Positions 37,566-49,480 of a DNA stretch of 64,000 nucleotides are shown here, in pieces. This DNA comes from Syngnathus acus (lineage: Eukaryota > Chordata > Actinopteri > Syngnathiformes > Syngnathidae), in the NCBI RefSeq assembly GCF_901709675.1, contig NC_051094.1, forward strand, positions 11,400,501 to 11,464,500, given 5' to 3'. A program made the translations under genes and the position numbers. Below the pieces are notes generated by a model. That model saw only the letters and a list, made by a program, of their open reading frames with translations. It had not been told where the DNA came from and did no database searches. Within the stretch, counting starts at the first letter, position 1, and the number at the start of each line of letters is the position of its first letter.

Positions 37566-39037
37566 TAATAGTAAAAGTAACACTATAGCACGATTCAAGA
37601 GTGTGCATAGAATATCACATGAACAGCAATTTTAGAATTATTTGACCCAGACTTATCGTTAGGAAGCTTTAATGCTTATTATTTTCAGTGGTTAGAATAA
37701 GTTTTAAGGCTGGTTCATTTTTTTCTTCACACAAATCATGTCTCTGCTCTCTCATTGGTCACACAGATGAAACCAGGAAGAATCTTAGGTGCAGAGATGG
37801 GGACTTAAGTCATTGGGCGTCATTTAGTTGCATCAGCATTATGTTTGATTGCTTCATTTGCCTTTTGGATCGGATTGAGATTGGCTTCCTGTCTCACCAC
37901 AACTGAACCAGGCAGAAATTAGGTTTGGAACCATATCAAGCTCATTTGCTGTGATCCTTTGAACCACAACCAAGGGGAAGTTTTGGAGTAAGCACCAATG
38001 GGTGTTAACATCTAAGAATACTTGGCTGGAGTTGAACGTTTTTAGCAGATCACACTGTAATAGAGAGGGAGACTGCAAGTCGAGTGCCTTAAACAAATTA
38101 CAATAATAAGATCTCAAAATCAAGTTATTTATTTTGTGGAGGAAATGAAATAAAAATCTAATCCCATCTCGGGCCATTGACGTACACACACACATACACA
38201 TGTGTAAAATACACAATCTGACTGCACTCCAAGCAACAAGTACTTGTGTGATCCTCTACTTGTAGACCAGGGAGCTGGAGACCGCCACTTTGCAGCCTAA
38301 GACTTGGAAGGTGGCAAAGTAGTAAATGCATAGCCATCATGCTTGGTCCCTGTGCTAGACTAGCTAATTAAATACTAAGGAAGGAATAAAATCTTAATGA
38401 GAAACACAAGCTTGGTGTGGTGTTTGGCACTGACCAGCTCGCTCTTATTAGGTGTACTTGCCCATATGTGCTTGAGTGAAGAGCACATTACAGTTCTCCC
38501 TAATGGATGCTCATCTCAGGCACTGAGATGCTAGTGGGACCTACATTGCAGCAGTTTCCAAATTTGGCAGATGAGCGTGCCCGGCCAAGACATTTCCTTG
38601 TCTCGATAAATATTTTATGCAAATTAAAATTCACTTCTTTGGCTGGTTTAAGCAATGTCTCCTGTAAGTAGTGTATCCGTGAAAGCGATTGCAACATTTG
38701 CTAGTTTATTTATAATTTAATTTTTTATGCTGTGGCTGGCGGAGGAGAAAGACAGAACACCTGTGAGTGTTTATAATGTCCCATCTCCCTCACAGCTGCT
38801 CCTTTTCAAAACACCACACTGGTGCAATAATTTCATAAAATTTCATGATTTACCATCTGGTAGACTGAGCTATAAGCACATGCAATAAGCATTTGTATGG
38901 CACCAGTCCCAGAAAGGTACAATAACTGTATATTTTAACTTAATGGCTTTCCGGAGCATGCAAATTTACACGGAGCAGATTGCAGAGGTGCTACAGTGTA
39001 AGTCTGGCCGCGTCAGTCTGCTTCTGTCTCGCCTTGA
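36801..39037. other. Noncoding DNA with a (CA)n-rich array
   Basis: No gene is supported. The 114-codon open frame at 37042-37386 has no domain. A POU octamer ATGCAAAT is at 38958-38965. Confidence 0.5.
37507..37565. repeat. (CA)n/(CACG)n microsatellite
   Basis: CA dinucleotides interleaved with GCAC units. Confidence 0.93.
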
Positions 39038-39061
39038 CCCCCCCCCCCCACACACACACAC
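39038..39061. repeat. C12 run followed by (CA)n
   Basis: Twelve C then six CA units, directly visible. Confidence 0.95.
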
Positions 39062-39921
39062 TGCCTCCTCAGCCCCACCCCCACCTATACACGCTCCATC
39101 ATGTCTGTAAAACCACATTCACAACCGAGAAGTGGTCCATGTCAGAATCAAGATATCACACTCTGCAAAAGGAGAGACACAGTAGGAGGTACAAGCAGAT
39201 TACTTCCCTTTTAGCATCTAATGTCTGTGCATTTGGGTAATTAAAATGATTACTACAACAATTACACCAAGTAATTAGAAACTAATTACACTGGCATTTT
39301 TTGTGATTACAGGAGCAGAGGAAAATAGTGTTCAAAATTAAATTCATTGCATATTCATGGAAATGAAATTAAATAGTGCTGGGTGGATGAGATAATAGAA
39401 GCTCAGAGAATGGTGTTCAGAGGGGTTTGGGAACCATCTGTAGCTAATGCTCGGAGAAGGCATTTTGTTCAATCAGGGATAATCGTTTAACGCCCTTCAA
39501 AGAACTTTATATATAAATTAGTACAAAATGCACTAAAGGGTGTGCTGTTTTTCTTTTTTTCCTACGGTGCCAGGAAGGATTAAACCTTTTAGCAGTGTAA
39601 CGCAATAAAAACATTTAGCTATTATCTCCTCAAATAAAAGAAGAGCCGGGCTCTTTATGCTTCCTTTGTGTTGTTCTGTGCATGGTGATGAGATTGGATT
39701 AAATAATATCTAATTTAATATATCCCTATATTCATTTTTGGGGGGTGCATCGGTGCTAACTTCCTCCAACCTCCCATCTACAGTATGGATAATAGTCACG
39801 ACTTTAGCTGCTGCAATGATTGTGTAATGAGATTCTTCAGATTAAATAGATTTCCTGTTAAACTTGGGGCCTCGTAGATCGGGTGTCAGGAATGAATGGT
39901 TATTAACATTTAAATATATCA
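39062..39921. other. Unique noncoding DNA
   Basis: Nothing recognised. The part at 39240-39500 is AT-rich and repeat-free with several TAATTA-like cores, possibly regulatory. Confidence 0.4.
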
Positions 39922-40006
39922 CGGGATGGGAGAGAGATGGGTGTGAGGGGGAGAGAGAAGAGAGAAAAGAGGTAAAGCGAGACAGAGAGAGATGAGGGGA
40001 GAAAAC
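39922..40006. repeat. 85-bp purine-rich tract
   Basis: Almost all G and A on the plus strand with only isolated pyrimidines; potential triplex-forming DNA. Confidence 0.85.
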
Positions 40007-43000
40007 AACAATATGAATTTTTCATTGTTATCGAGTGTGGATTTTCCTGCTCACCAGATTTCTGTTGTAGCTGATGAAAGTAATTTGAGAGACACAAGTG
40101 GATCGCCTCAAAGTCATTACAGCAGAGAGACTTCTTTGTTCACGGAGCAAGGCTGCTACATCTCCCTGTGTATAGGTGTGGCTTGTGCTGTAGATTATTA
40201 CAAGATATTAACAATGTACAATGCACTGGCTGGTGTGCTTGTGAAAGAACTTGTGAAATGGATGGTGTTGCAATCTATCATCATCATCATGTCAGTGTTT
40301 TTTTCTCTCTTTTTTTTCTTTTCTTTTCTTGTTGCACAAAAGCAAGAATAACATGGAGAAGGCCATTACAGTAAACTCTGACTGAATGCAAAGTTTTAAG
40401 GAGACTGCAGATATGCACTCATACTGATTCTATGCATTCACTCTCACAATCTTTTAACAAACCATACAGGGATGTATTACAAATCCTCCCTTTAGAAATG
40501 ATGAGATTTACTTTATAGTTTCTTTTTCCAGAAATGCTCAATGCACTAACTTGTCACACGACTAGAAAGCTTTTCCCATAAAAATGGTCACGTCAATGGG
40601 AGGACAGGTGTGTTATTTACATAACACTGTGACTTGACTGCCTGCGAGCAGTCGCCGTAAATAAATGTCACATATCAGCTCTCGCTTGTCTTGTCCTCAA
40701 GTCGAGCAGTCCCAACTGACATCCATCAAAATTTGCTCGTGTCCAGCCCGGGATGTGTTGACATTGTTCATTCAGTATATAACACCTTTGATATGTGATC
40801 CAAAATGATCAAGTTAACGTTTCCTCTCATGTTCTTTAACAGATTCCGCCTGGAATCAATTTTTACAATGTGCCCCTTCAGGGGTGTACTGTGTCCTTTG
40901 GTATTGGGCTGATAGTTTTTTTTTATAAGATTCAGTCATTTCCCTATTTTTTCATAGTATCAAATACTATTGTTTAGTCCCCACGTGGTTGTTCTTTTAC
41001 ATATCATTTACTGATCTAAAGTGTAGAAAATGGCTTGCTCTCTTAGTTAATGGCTCAACAAACATGCAATTATTTTTGTACATTTTTTATTTTGGGGTTT
41101 CCTGAGAGATACGAGGTTTCTGCCTAACAGTATCAGTACGCTATATAAATAATGAAGATATACAAGCTCTAACTGGAGGGACGGTAGCAGCTTTGTAGTA
41201 GGCTATTCGACCGGACACTCTTGTCTAACACTCTTGAATTCTGAAAGAAAAAAGACAAGTGTGGTAGCAGGCTTTCCCAAGAGTTCAGCACACTACAAAC
41301 TATCCTTCATGCTAGACCAGTCTGGCTTTGAGGATGTGGAAGCAGGTGTGTTGGCAGGACTGTGGAAGGCGCCTCTCCGGCACTGCTGCCCACTTGTTAA
41401 TGACCTGGCTGTGGGAAGCTACTCCTTTGTGTGTGCCGTTATAAAGCACTCAAAGCCTCCAGGATGGCAGCAAGCTCACTCCTTGGCCCTGGGGCACAGT
41501 GCTGAGAATAAGACACACCTCATGCTTTGTTTTCTTGATCCTTCGTGGCTCCCCCACCTAGGTAAGGCCTGTGTATCGAAGACACTTGTGTGTCTAGTTG
41601 TGTAAAATAATTTACATGGAGAAAATTATATTGCTTTGATACTTTGAATACAGCTTCTGACAGGATAATTTGCAACTTGTCTAACATGTATTTTTCGTTA
41701 CGATCCAACAACAACTCGTCGGGAGCAAATTCAAATACAAATGATAATGTATTTTGTGCTAATCGCTGAAAAAAACCTTGAAAACTCGACAGCAACTTCA
41801 AATGGTCAAATAATGTGCAAATCTATATTCTGTATGATTTTGCTCAGTTTCACTAGGGTTTAGTTTGTTAACTCATTTTTCCAACACAGACCATCCAGAG
41901 TTGATGCAATTTACATGTAGCCTTATGTTCATTTGACATTCACATCAATATTTATTATATTTATCACACATGTTCAAGGTTTCACTGGTCAGACAATAAT
42001 GCTACAGTCCAAAAACTCGTATTAGTTTGATCCCAATTACTATTGATTTTACAATTGGATTACTGGTAGACATTGTTTTATTGTTAATATATTTAATCTG
42101 AAAATCAATATAAACAATTGTTGTTCACAAAATCAAACACACTTCTCATGTTCATAGGAAATGAAATTATTTTTAGAAATTGCCCCTTACTGAGAGTATG
42201 CAAGACCATTGTTTTGCAAAACATTACTTGAGAGCTCTCCTTACCTTGCCTCATGGGCTTCAGTTTGAGTGATGACGGTCCAACATGATTGAGCAATGCA
42301 TAGAGAACCAGACCTGGTGGAGTAGCTTTATAATCTGTAACTTGTGTTTTTCATGCCTGGATGGAGGTTGCTTGGTGATGTGGGCTCATTCTACCAAAAT
42401 TACCAGCGTTACTTCCTCTATTGCTTTGCTTGCTGTCAGCTCGCTCTTTATCACGGACCACCTTGATCTCTTTTTTTGCTTCGACGACCATGTGACATAC
42501 AATTGACATGTAGGTTTGAAGACACTGTGATGGTATTGAGCTGTGAAGTAAAGGTAGCTACCAGGGTTCCTAACTGCGTCCATGTGAGAATTGGGATGGA
42601 TGCAGGCATGCAGGCAGGCCTCACTGTTAGGTTTTTAGCTTAGCTGCAGGCCTGTTAGGAGAAATGAACCACGTTCATTCTTCTGCACCAGCAAGGTCAG
42701 GCTGGGAATCTGTAGTGTTTGAGGTCACATAACTACGTGGGATTTGAATCTGTTCAGATAGAAGTCACTTTATGAAAGCTGACAATGCCATGACAAAGCA
42801 AAACTTTCAAGTGCTACATTTCCTCTCAGCTCGTCTTAGTTTGGAAGGGTGAACCATGACCTTTATCTCATCTGTAACAGCTGGTTGCAGCCAAAAAGTG
42901 ATTTTTGTGTTCTTGTTAATTGCTCATAGGCAATACCCTACAGAGATACCTCTTTTTTTTTCTCACCTTGTTGTGGCTGAATTATAAGTGTCACAAAAAG

Positions 43001-43096
43001 CCACAAAAGGTTTACAGCAAAAGCACAATCACCTTTATGGCAGTGGTTCAAATTTTGGAGTTTGTGCACCTTCAGAAGATTATGCTTTGATAATTT
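40007..43096. other. Unique noncoding DNA
   Basis: No gene is supported. The 123-codon open frame at 41234-41605 ends near a splice-donor-like AGGTAAGG but has no domain or acceptor that I can defend. Confidence 0.45.
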
Positions 43097-43176
43097 GAGT
43101 GAGTGAGTGAGTGAGTGAGTGAGTGAGTGAGTGAGTGAGCGAGTGAGCGAGCGAGCGAGCGAGCGAGCGAGCGAGC
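43097..43176. repeat. (GAGT)n-(GAGC)n compound microsatellite
   Basis: Twenty perfect tetranucleotide units: ten GAGT, one GAGC, one GAGT, then eight GAGC. The open frame on the minus strand (42938-43183) is only the translation of this array. Confidence 0.97.
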
Positions 43177-44644
43177 AGCACACATTCCGATTCTCAGAGG
43201 CTTCCTGCTATTTGACTATGTTTGACATAAGTAGCAAGGTGGGGGGTGTTGTCGGCCTCTAAAGTGAGATGAAGGTACAGACTGGTCAAATCGAAGGATA
43301 AAGTGCTAGCTATGGCTGCACTCATTCGTAATGCCCTGCGGCACCTCCACCATTAGCATTCCCCACTGCGACTTGAGTTCATAAGACTAATGGAGTTGCT
43401 ACCTGGGGACATTAATTGTGCGTGACACGACTTGGGGGCTTTGGTGCACTCACACTAATATCACCGTGCCCGCCTGACAAAGCGCCCAAAAAGATTACAA
43501 ACAAACCCCAAATAACTGCCAGTGTTGTGCTGGTGCTTGACAGGAGAGGATGCGCGAGTTTGGGGATCGAGGAGGCCCCGGTTGGCTTTCAGGATGTTCA
43601 ACAACCTGAGAAGTGATATGTGAACGAAAAGGATGACTTCATCATTACAACTCCCTTAAAGTGAAATAGCTTGCATCAAATGCCCTCGCTGTGACACATG
43701 CATGACATCATCTGATAAAAATGCAGTCCTAGCCTTAAACAAGTGCAGAGGGAGCCCCACGAGGGTCTTCAATTCAATGTGCCACAGTCAGGAGAGCTGT
43801 GTGCAGACACTGGTGTCATTGACTATAAAAGTTAGAGCATATTAATGTGGACTGAACTCTGCCTTCATTGGGACAATCCAATGTGAAGATTTATGAGGGT
43901 CTATATACGGCAACATTCACTCAATTCTACAAATGGGTGACAATACAACCTGAAAAAATGAGGTTGCAATTTGGTTATACCTTATACAGTGATATAAAAC
44001 CATTTTATGTAATTATATGACAGTATTGTAAATGATTGTAAAATAATATATTTTAAGCTGAATGTTTTTTGTAGAGGGCAATATACTTTGTGCTCATTTA
44101 TAGACACATATGGAAACAGTTATCAATTCTTCTGTACATTTGTCAAATTACAATTACTTCTCTCAACAAACATGGCACTCATCAATAGTACGTCCACATG
44201 TGCATGTACCTTTCATACTCTTCTTGTATGCAAATTACCCTTTGCCTTGCCTTACAACCTGAAGTCTGTTTTCACCTGTCTTACTGACGCACACACACAC
44301 CTACTCAGAAAGAGTCCTAGGTGGTGACGATCAAAGTGAGATGTTGCTTGAAAGGGGTATCCCCTCATCTGTGAACCCTTCCAATTGTTTCATCCTTTTT
44401 ACCTAAAAATATTGCTTTATTGAGTTGCTGTTCTATTGCTTCTGCTTCTTTAACTAAAACTACTGTAGACAGACAACAAAAATGGCCTTATTTAGATCAT
44501 ATAGTATCTGCATGGCTTTGTTCTGGTCTCTTCCAACCAGCTGCCCAATGAAGCATGTCTCATGTCATAAGTGTTTTCAAACCTGAGATCTCTGATGAAT
44601 ATAAAACAAGTTTGATAATACCATGTCCTGCACCCTAAATCAAG
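43177..44644. other. Unique noncoding DNA
   Basis: No gene, transposon or RNA gene recognised. There is a short (AC)n at about 44290-44300. Confidence 0.5.
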
Positions 44645-44690
44645 GATTTTATTGTATATGGTGCAATAACAATAAAGGCTTTTCTGCCGC
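44645..44690 (+). mobile_element. Possible LINE-like 3' tail
   Basis: GGTGCAATAACAATAAAGGC followed by TTTTCTG resembles the tail at 10740-10803 (ACAATGACAATAAAGGC). No other trace of an element. Confidence 0.35.
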
Positions 44691-44999
44691 TTTCTTTTAT
44701 CATGCTTAACATGTTCTGTGAAGTTATTTTAAACAAATTAGTGAAGGACTTCAAAAGTGGCATTTGTGAAGTTAATTTTTTTTACCCCCATTATTTCAGT
44801 GTATTTCCTTTATGTTCTTTACAACTTGGAAAGTCATTTGCTCCTTTTGTCATAGCATGTATACGCTAGATGGCCACAATCAAGAAAGCGTCTTGTAATG
44901 AATGTCAAAACTATTTCCATCAGATATTGTGAAATATGAGTTCAGAGAACCCATTCAGAGAGATAATGTGATAATTTGATTTTTCAGATAGGCTGAAAG
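44691..44999. other. Unique noncoding DNA
   Basis: Nothing recognised. Confidence 0.5.
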
Positions 45000-45380
45000 G
45001 AAATGCCTTGTCTGGGCATTTTGAAAAGCCAAATCCATTACTTATTCTTAATTCACCCTGGCATAAATTAAAGGATTTCTGCAGGCCATTAACTCATCCA
45101 TTAATACCCAGGGTCAAGATTATTGAAGCTCTGGCTAAGGCAATGTGAAGGACCATTTCTTCAGGATGTGTCAACTCGTGATTGCAATAGAGTACAATTA
45201 ATTGTAAAATCATCTTCTCCCTTTACTTCAGATAAACAGCGGGAAAAGATAATAGTCACACAGCCAGACAATCTCGTTGCGATAAATTAATTTCCATTTG
45301 ACTTGTTTTGTTGTTTCCGGCAATTCAACCCCAGTTGATTGTTTCGGAGGACGTAAAGTGTAAGGACAGGGGAATCCACT
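45000..45380. promoter_or_regulatory. Candidate conserved noncoding block
   Basis: Repeat-free block with a palindromic homeodomain dimer site CAATTAATTG (45195-45204), AAATTAATTT (45284-45293) and ATCCATTAATACCC. Among the better enhancer-like blocks in the window. Inferred from texture. Confidence 0.33.
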
Positions 45381-45979
45381 GAAAGGACGTGTAAAATTAG
45401 TTAGGTGTCAGTACAAAATTGAAACCCGTTGGGCTATGTTTAATTCAGATTGTTGAAGTGCTTGCTGATGGAGGACATGAAATTAGGGTGTGCACCATTG
45501 TTGCACCACTTGCCTCTGTGGCCATGTGCAGATTCATTATTTTGGAAAATGAGACAAAGAATACTTATTTTTATTTAACTTTTCTGGAACCCTGAGCCAC
45601 AAGGTGACCAAAGCTCATAGAAAACTGATCTCGATAAGCTTTACAAATGGTCCTGTGCTCAGCAGCTCTCTGCCGATTTGGGACTGGTGCAAAAAGAAGA
45701 TGAAATTAAGGCAAATAAAAATCATATTAAAGAATATTACAGCCCAACAGCCATTAGTCTATGGCTCGCTGTCAGTTTTTGATGGATTCCTCACTTAGTT
45801 CAATGAATGGTCTAATGACAATGATAGAATCACATGCAACTAAATAGAAAGCAGGAGTATTCCACAGACACATGAACATAACACTGAAAACAATTTTGCT
45901 AAGGCTATTAACAAATTTTCATGCAACCCACATGCAAACACTATTTAAATCTTGGAAGAAAACAATCTAAACAACCCAT
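45381..45979. other. Unique noncoding DNA
   Basis: Nothing recognised. Confidence 0.5.
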
Positions 45980-46020
45980 ATACACACACACAGACACACG
46001 CACAGACACACACATATATA
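45980..46020. repeat. (CA)n microsatellite
   Basis: CA dinucleotides with AGA and CGC interruptions, abutting the retroposon copy at 46021. Confidence 0.9.
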
Positions 46021-46229
46021 TCCACTCATTCATTTTCCAAACCGCTTTATCCTCACAAGGGTCACGGGCATGCTGGAAGTTATCTCGGGGTGGCAGGCAG
46101 TGTACACCATGAACTGGTTGCCATGCAATCGCAGGGCACACAGACAAACACCCATACACACACACACACACCTAGGGACAATTTGAAACCCACGCAGGCA
46201 CAGGGAGAACATGCAAACTCCACAGAGGA
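46021..46229 (-). mobile_element. Teleost short retroposon, fullest copy
   Basis: Reverse orientation. In plus-strand order it reads TCATTCATTTTCCAAACCGC, TTTATCCTCACAAGGGTCAC, GTGTACACCATGAACTGGTT, GCCATGCAATCGCAGGGCAC, ACAGACAAACACCCATACAC, then GGGACAATTT and AGGGAGAACATGCAAACTCC. This is the most complete member in the window and includes the segment ending GAACATGCAAACTCCAC that shorter copies lack. A (CA)n run is embedded at 46156-46171. The open frames over it are repeat translations. Confidence 0.9.
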
Positions 46230-46245
46230 AGGATATCCTTCCTCT
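46224..46245. repeat. 22-bp perfect palindrome at the retroposon end
   Basis: AGAGGAAGGAT meets ATCCTTCCTCT with no spacer. The left arm belongs to the retroposon edge, so the palindrome spans the element/flank junction. Confidence 0.93.
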
Positions 46246-46689
46246 TTCTTGTGCGCTATTACATTCAATTTAAATGTTGAATCACACATTTACTCCAATT
46301 GACTTCATTTTTCTAAGTATGCACAGTGTCAGATACCATCAGTTTTGAGACAATGTCAATTTATCAGATAAATAAACAATCGGGTAATGAAATGTTTGTA
46401 GCCATTTTTAATTTCTTTCACTTGACAAGTAAATAGAGGTAGTATGTTAAAGTTCTGACATATTTTCATAAAAATAAAAAACCTACACTAAGCGTTTCCT
46501 TTTCTGTCATTCAGTTATATGCCTTGTTAAAACATTCATATGTGCAAATGTATTGGTATATTTTGCTGCATCCTTAGTCATGACACTGCAAAAAAATATG
46601 AAAGTCTTCAATCTATTTAATTAAGACAGCTTAGTAGTGGCACCCAGTTGCAAGGTGTTTAAGCTAATTACAGTATTAATTACAACATT
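46246..46689. other. Unique AT-rich DNA
   Basis: Nothing recognised. Confidence 0.5.
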
Positions 46690-46910
46690 AATTAAATGAC
46701 ATAATTGCCTTTCAAAACAATGACTCTGCTATCCTCAGTAAGGTAAAGGGTTAATTTACGTTGGATCCCAGGCATGCATTATTTACATGCTTGGATGAAT
46801 AATACATTTAAGAGGTGGGCTTATAAATCTGCTGGCACAAAGAAAAGCAAAGCTCAGATGCTCAGAAAGGCTTATTTAAAAATCTGTCTTAAATGAAAAT
46901 TCCTTTGAGC
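46690..46910. promoter_or_regulatory. Candidate conserved noncoding block
   Basis: Repeat-free stretch with GCATGCATTATTTACATGC, a near-palindromic arrangement, and TGGATGAATAATACATTT. Inferred from texture only. Confidence 0.25.
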
Positions 46911-47089
46911 TATGGTCACATCGTTGTGGACCAAATCTGTTTCAGTGATATCTGCAGCTACTCGTGGGAATAAAACACTCTGTGTAAACCCAAATAAATG
47001 TGTAATTTCATTATTGTCTACTTTATGTATTCATTCATGCTGCATAATAAATGACTGTAAATCGTTTGCAAATTTACAGACACAAAAGA

Positions 47090-47720
47090 AAAAAATAGGA
47101 CAGGATTAGGCTCGGATGATACCTCACTGTGCCAAAAAAAAAAACATTCAATTTCCATGGCGCAAGAAAAAAAATTACATCTCAGTCTGACTAATCAAGG
47201 CGAGTAAAATGCTGCTGCAATAAATTACTCCAGTGTGAAATAAACCACACAAACAGTCTGATGATAATAAATGTAAATTATTTCTGGGCAGAAATTTTCA
47301 TGGTACATGAGTAATATAAACCATCAGGAAGGAGTCTTCCTTAACATTAATTACAGAAAATGACAAGTGAGCTGACAAGTAGGAAGGCTCATTATCTGAA
47401 AACATATTCACAACTTCGCAATTTGCAGAAGATGGACTCCAGCTAAATTAATCTCCTTTCTTTGCATGAGCCCCTTCTAATTTTCATGTTATTAACAGGT
47501 TTGCAGTATCACTCAGTGCTTGTCACCCTAATCAGATTTTTCGGGGGGTACGGGAAACTGTGGTGTCATTTGAAAAGGATCGGGCCTCATAATGTGCTCT
47601 CCATCATGCGTCTGAATCTACAAGGTTGCTTTTAATAAGGTTCCTTAATCATTTCTCCTTTTTGTTCAACTTTTGGCCTGGCTGCCTTCTATTATCATTG
47701 CTTTCATGAGGAGGTATCGT
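47090..47720. promoter_or_regulatory. Candidate conserved noncoding block
   Basis: About 600 bp without simple repeats beyond two A runs. It has ATTAATTA (47346-47353) and AAATTAAT (47445-47452) plus TAATCAAGG, TAATCAGATT and TTAATCATT cores, and no open frame of note. The size, composition and motif density are those of a developmental enhancer. Inferred only. Confidence 0.35.
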
Positions 47721-48046
47721 TAAAATGGAAGCAGCCTCGTACGATACATGAAGCATGAACAAAGACGTCTATTTTGTCGCTATGCTAGATAAATTAAACA
47801 TTCTCTTCTATTTATAAATATGATGGTACGTTCATTTTATTTAACTTTCAATTCATGTCAATGACAACCTTGTAAATGTATTCATGGCACTAGACAAACA
47901 AAACTTACATGAACCACATTCTGCTCATTAGACTTTTAGAAATAGTATACTAAGCGAGCACAGCAATATAAATCACCAGTCTAATGAAAAGCTAATTTGA
48001 GTAATTAACAAAAGAAACTTGTTATTAAACAGATTTACAACCGGAA
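47721..48046. other. Unique AT-rich DNA
   Basis: Nothing recognised. Confidence 0.5.
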
Positions 48047-48170
48047 ACTGTGATTGGCTGGCAACCGGTTCAGGGTGTCCCCCGCCTACTGCCCGATGAC
48101 CGCTGGGATAGGCTCCAGCACGCACGCGACCCTTATGGGGACGAAGCTGTACAGAAAATGGATGGATGGA
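48047..48170 (+). mobile_element. Teleost short retroposon with (GGAT)n tail
   Basis: Phrases in order: CTGTGATTGGCTGGCAACCG, GTTCAGGGTGTCCCCCGCCT, GACCGCTGGGATAGGCTCCA, GCACGCACGCGACCCTTATG, then GAAAATGGATGGATGGA. This is the best preserved 3' half of the family here. The open frame at 48054-48284 is a repeat artefact. Confidence 0.92.
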
Positions 48171-49049
48171 AGTAAATTTATATACGTATATTCAGATATA
48201 ACTATCAGAGCTGGACTAGCAGATGTACAGGTCATTTGTCCTGTGGCGGAGGAACACTTTTATCCTTGGGTGGCCCAAGGTTAGCTCATCAAGCCACCCC
48301 CCAAAAATATATAATTTTAAATGATTTGTTTTTATTGTTAATATTTTTTACAAATCTTCCAAATTCTTCAGAAAATGCTGATAAAAAAATGCATAACGAG
48401 TCACGACAACAAATACCGCATGCATGCTGGGATGCCCAGCGTTGATGCAATAATATAATTGATGTAGCGCTATGCGGACATGAATGATTGTGCATTAGAT
48501 GCAGTGGCAGACAATAATCATTACATTATGACATTGCCTGTTGATTTCTGGCCTACAGCATAAAAAACACTTTGGGTCTATCTGTCTAGGGCAGTATCAT
48601 TGTCAATGTTGGTGGAGTAACAGTAGGATTAAGCGTGAGTCAATAGGTCATGCCAAGAGAGTGAGGAGCAGGTATGACATGTTAAGAGAGCCAATGTGTT
48701 TTATGCTGTTCACACGTGAGCTCTGTTGAAGAAATTCAGTCTGTGCATACTTTCTAAAATGCCCTAGTTTCGTAGACAGGTACACACATGTGTGCTAAAA
48801 ACTGGCACATCTGTATTTTTGTGCAGGGAAAAGTCCAGTTTACTGTATTTGGAAATTTTGCAAACCACCTTGTGCCTCACTTGGTGGGTTTGATTGAGAC
48901 ACAGGCAGACAGATTCAGAGCTCCGCAGACGTATATGGTGCATTAAATTTCATTCATAATTTTGACAACAACGTGGGACAATCCCACCAAATCATTCTAG
49001 AAATGGATTCTCTGAAATAATTATTATCATTATTATCTTAAAAATATTA
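48171..49049. other. Unique noncoding DNA
   Basis: Nothing recognised. Confidence 0.5.
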
Positions 49050-49480
49050 TAGCACCCCTCCGATCGGTGGATAGAGTTGGTTCATCCATGGATGCATGAT
49101 TGTGTGGAAGGTGGTCTCCAAATGCCCTTCCTCAGCGGCAATCTTTACATCATCCGCAAGTGGAGATCTTGCAGTTCATTTTCAACGTACTTTGGACGTG
49201 CCGATCTCCTGCATTTAGATGCCATGAAGATCACATGGCTCTCTGCGCTGAATTTATAAGAAATGAGGGGCGACACTTCCTTTGCATGGCAAAGAAGTTG
49301 GCTGCGTTACCTCCCACAATGGCGCAAACGCCCCCTTATACCCACGCTCCTCTTGGAAAACGTCAAAAGAAATGGAACTCCGCCCATGCACACAGTTTGA
49401 CTGCGCTTTGCACAAGATTTATGCTGGGCACAAAAATAGGGTCCCTGGAGTTTATACATTTTTGTCTGTGAACAGAGTGT
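49050..49480 (-). mobile_element. Possible PIF/Harbinger-type DNA transposon fragment
   Basis: The segment is GC-richer and dense in GCGCA-type words (ATGGCGCAAACGCCCCC, CTGCGCTTTGCACAAG) and ends GGGCACAAAAATAGGGTCCC. Fish Harbinger-derived nonautonomous elements commonly end with an AAAATAGGGCCC-like terminus and carry such words. The opposite terminal repeat was not found, so the left boundary is arbitrary. Overlapping open frames of 60-123 codons have no domain. Confidence 0.3.

Noticed and set aside
41234-41605. 123-codon open frame ending near AGGTAAGG, a splice-donor-like site
   Set aside because: No recognisable protein, no convincing acceptor or partner exon, and the length is within chance expectation.
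42938-43183. Minus-strand frame rich in LTHS/LARS repeats
   Set aside because: It is the direct translation of the GAGT/GAGC microsatellite.
45941-46302. Several overlapping frames rich in histidine/threonine and cysteine/valine
   Set aside because: They translate the (CA)n tract and the short retroposon on both strands.
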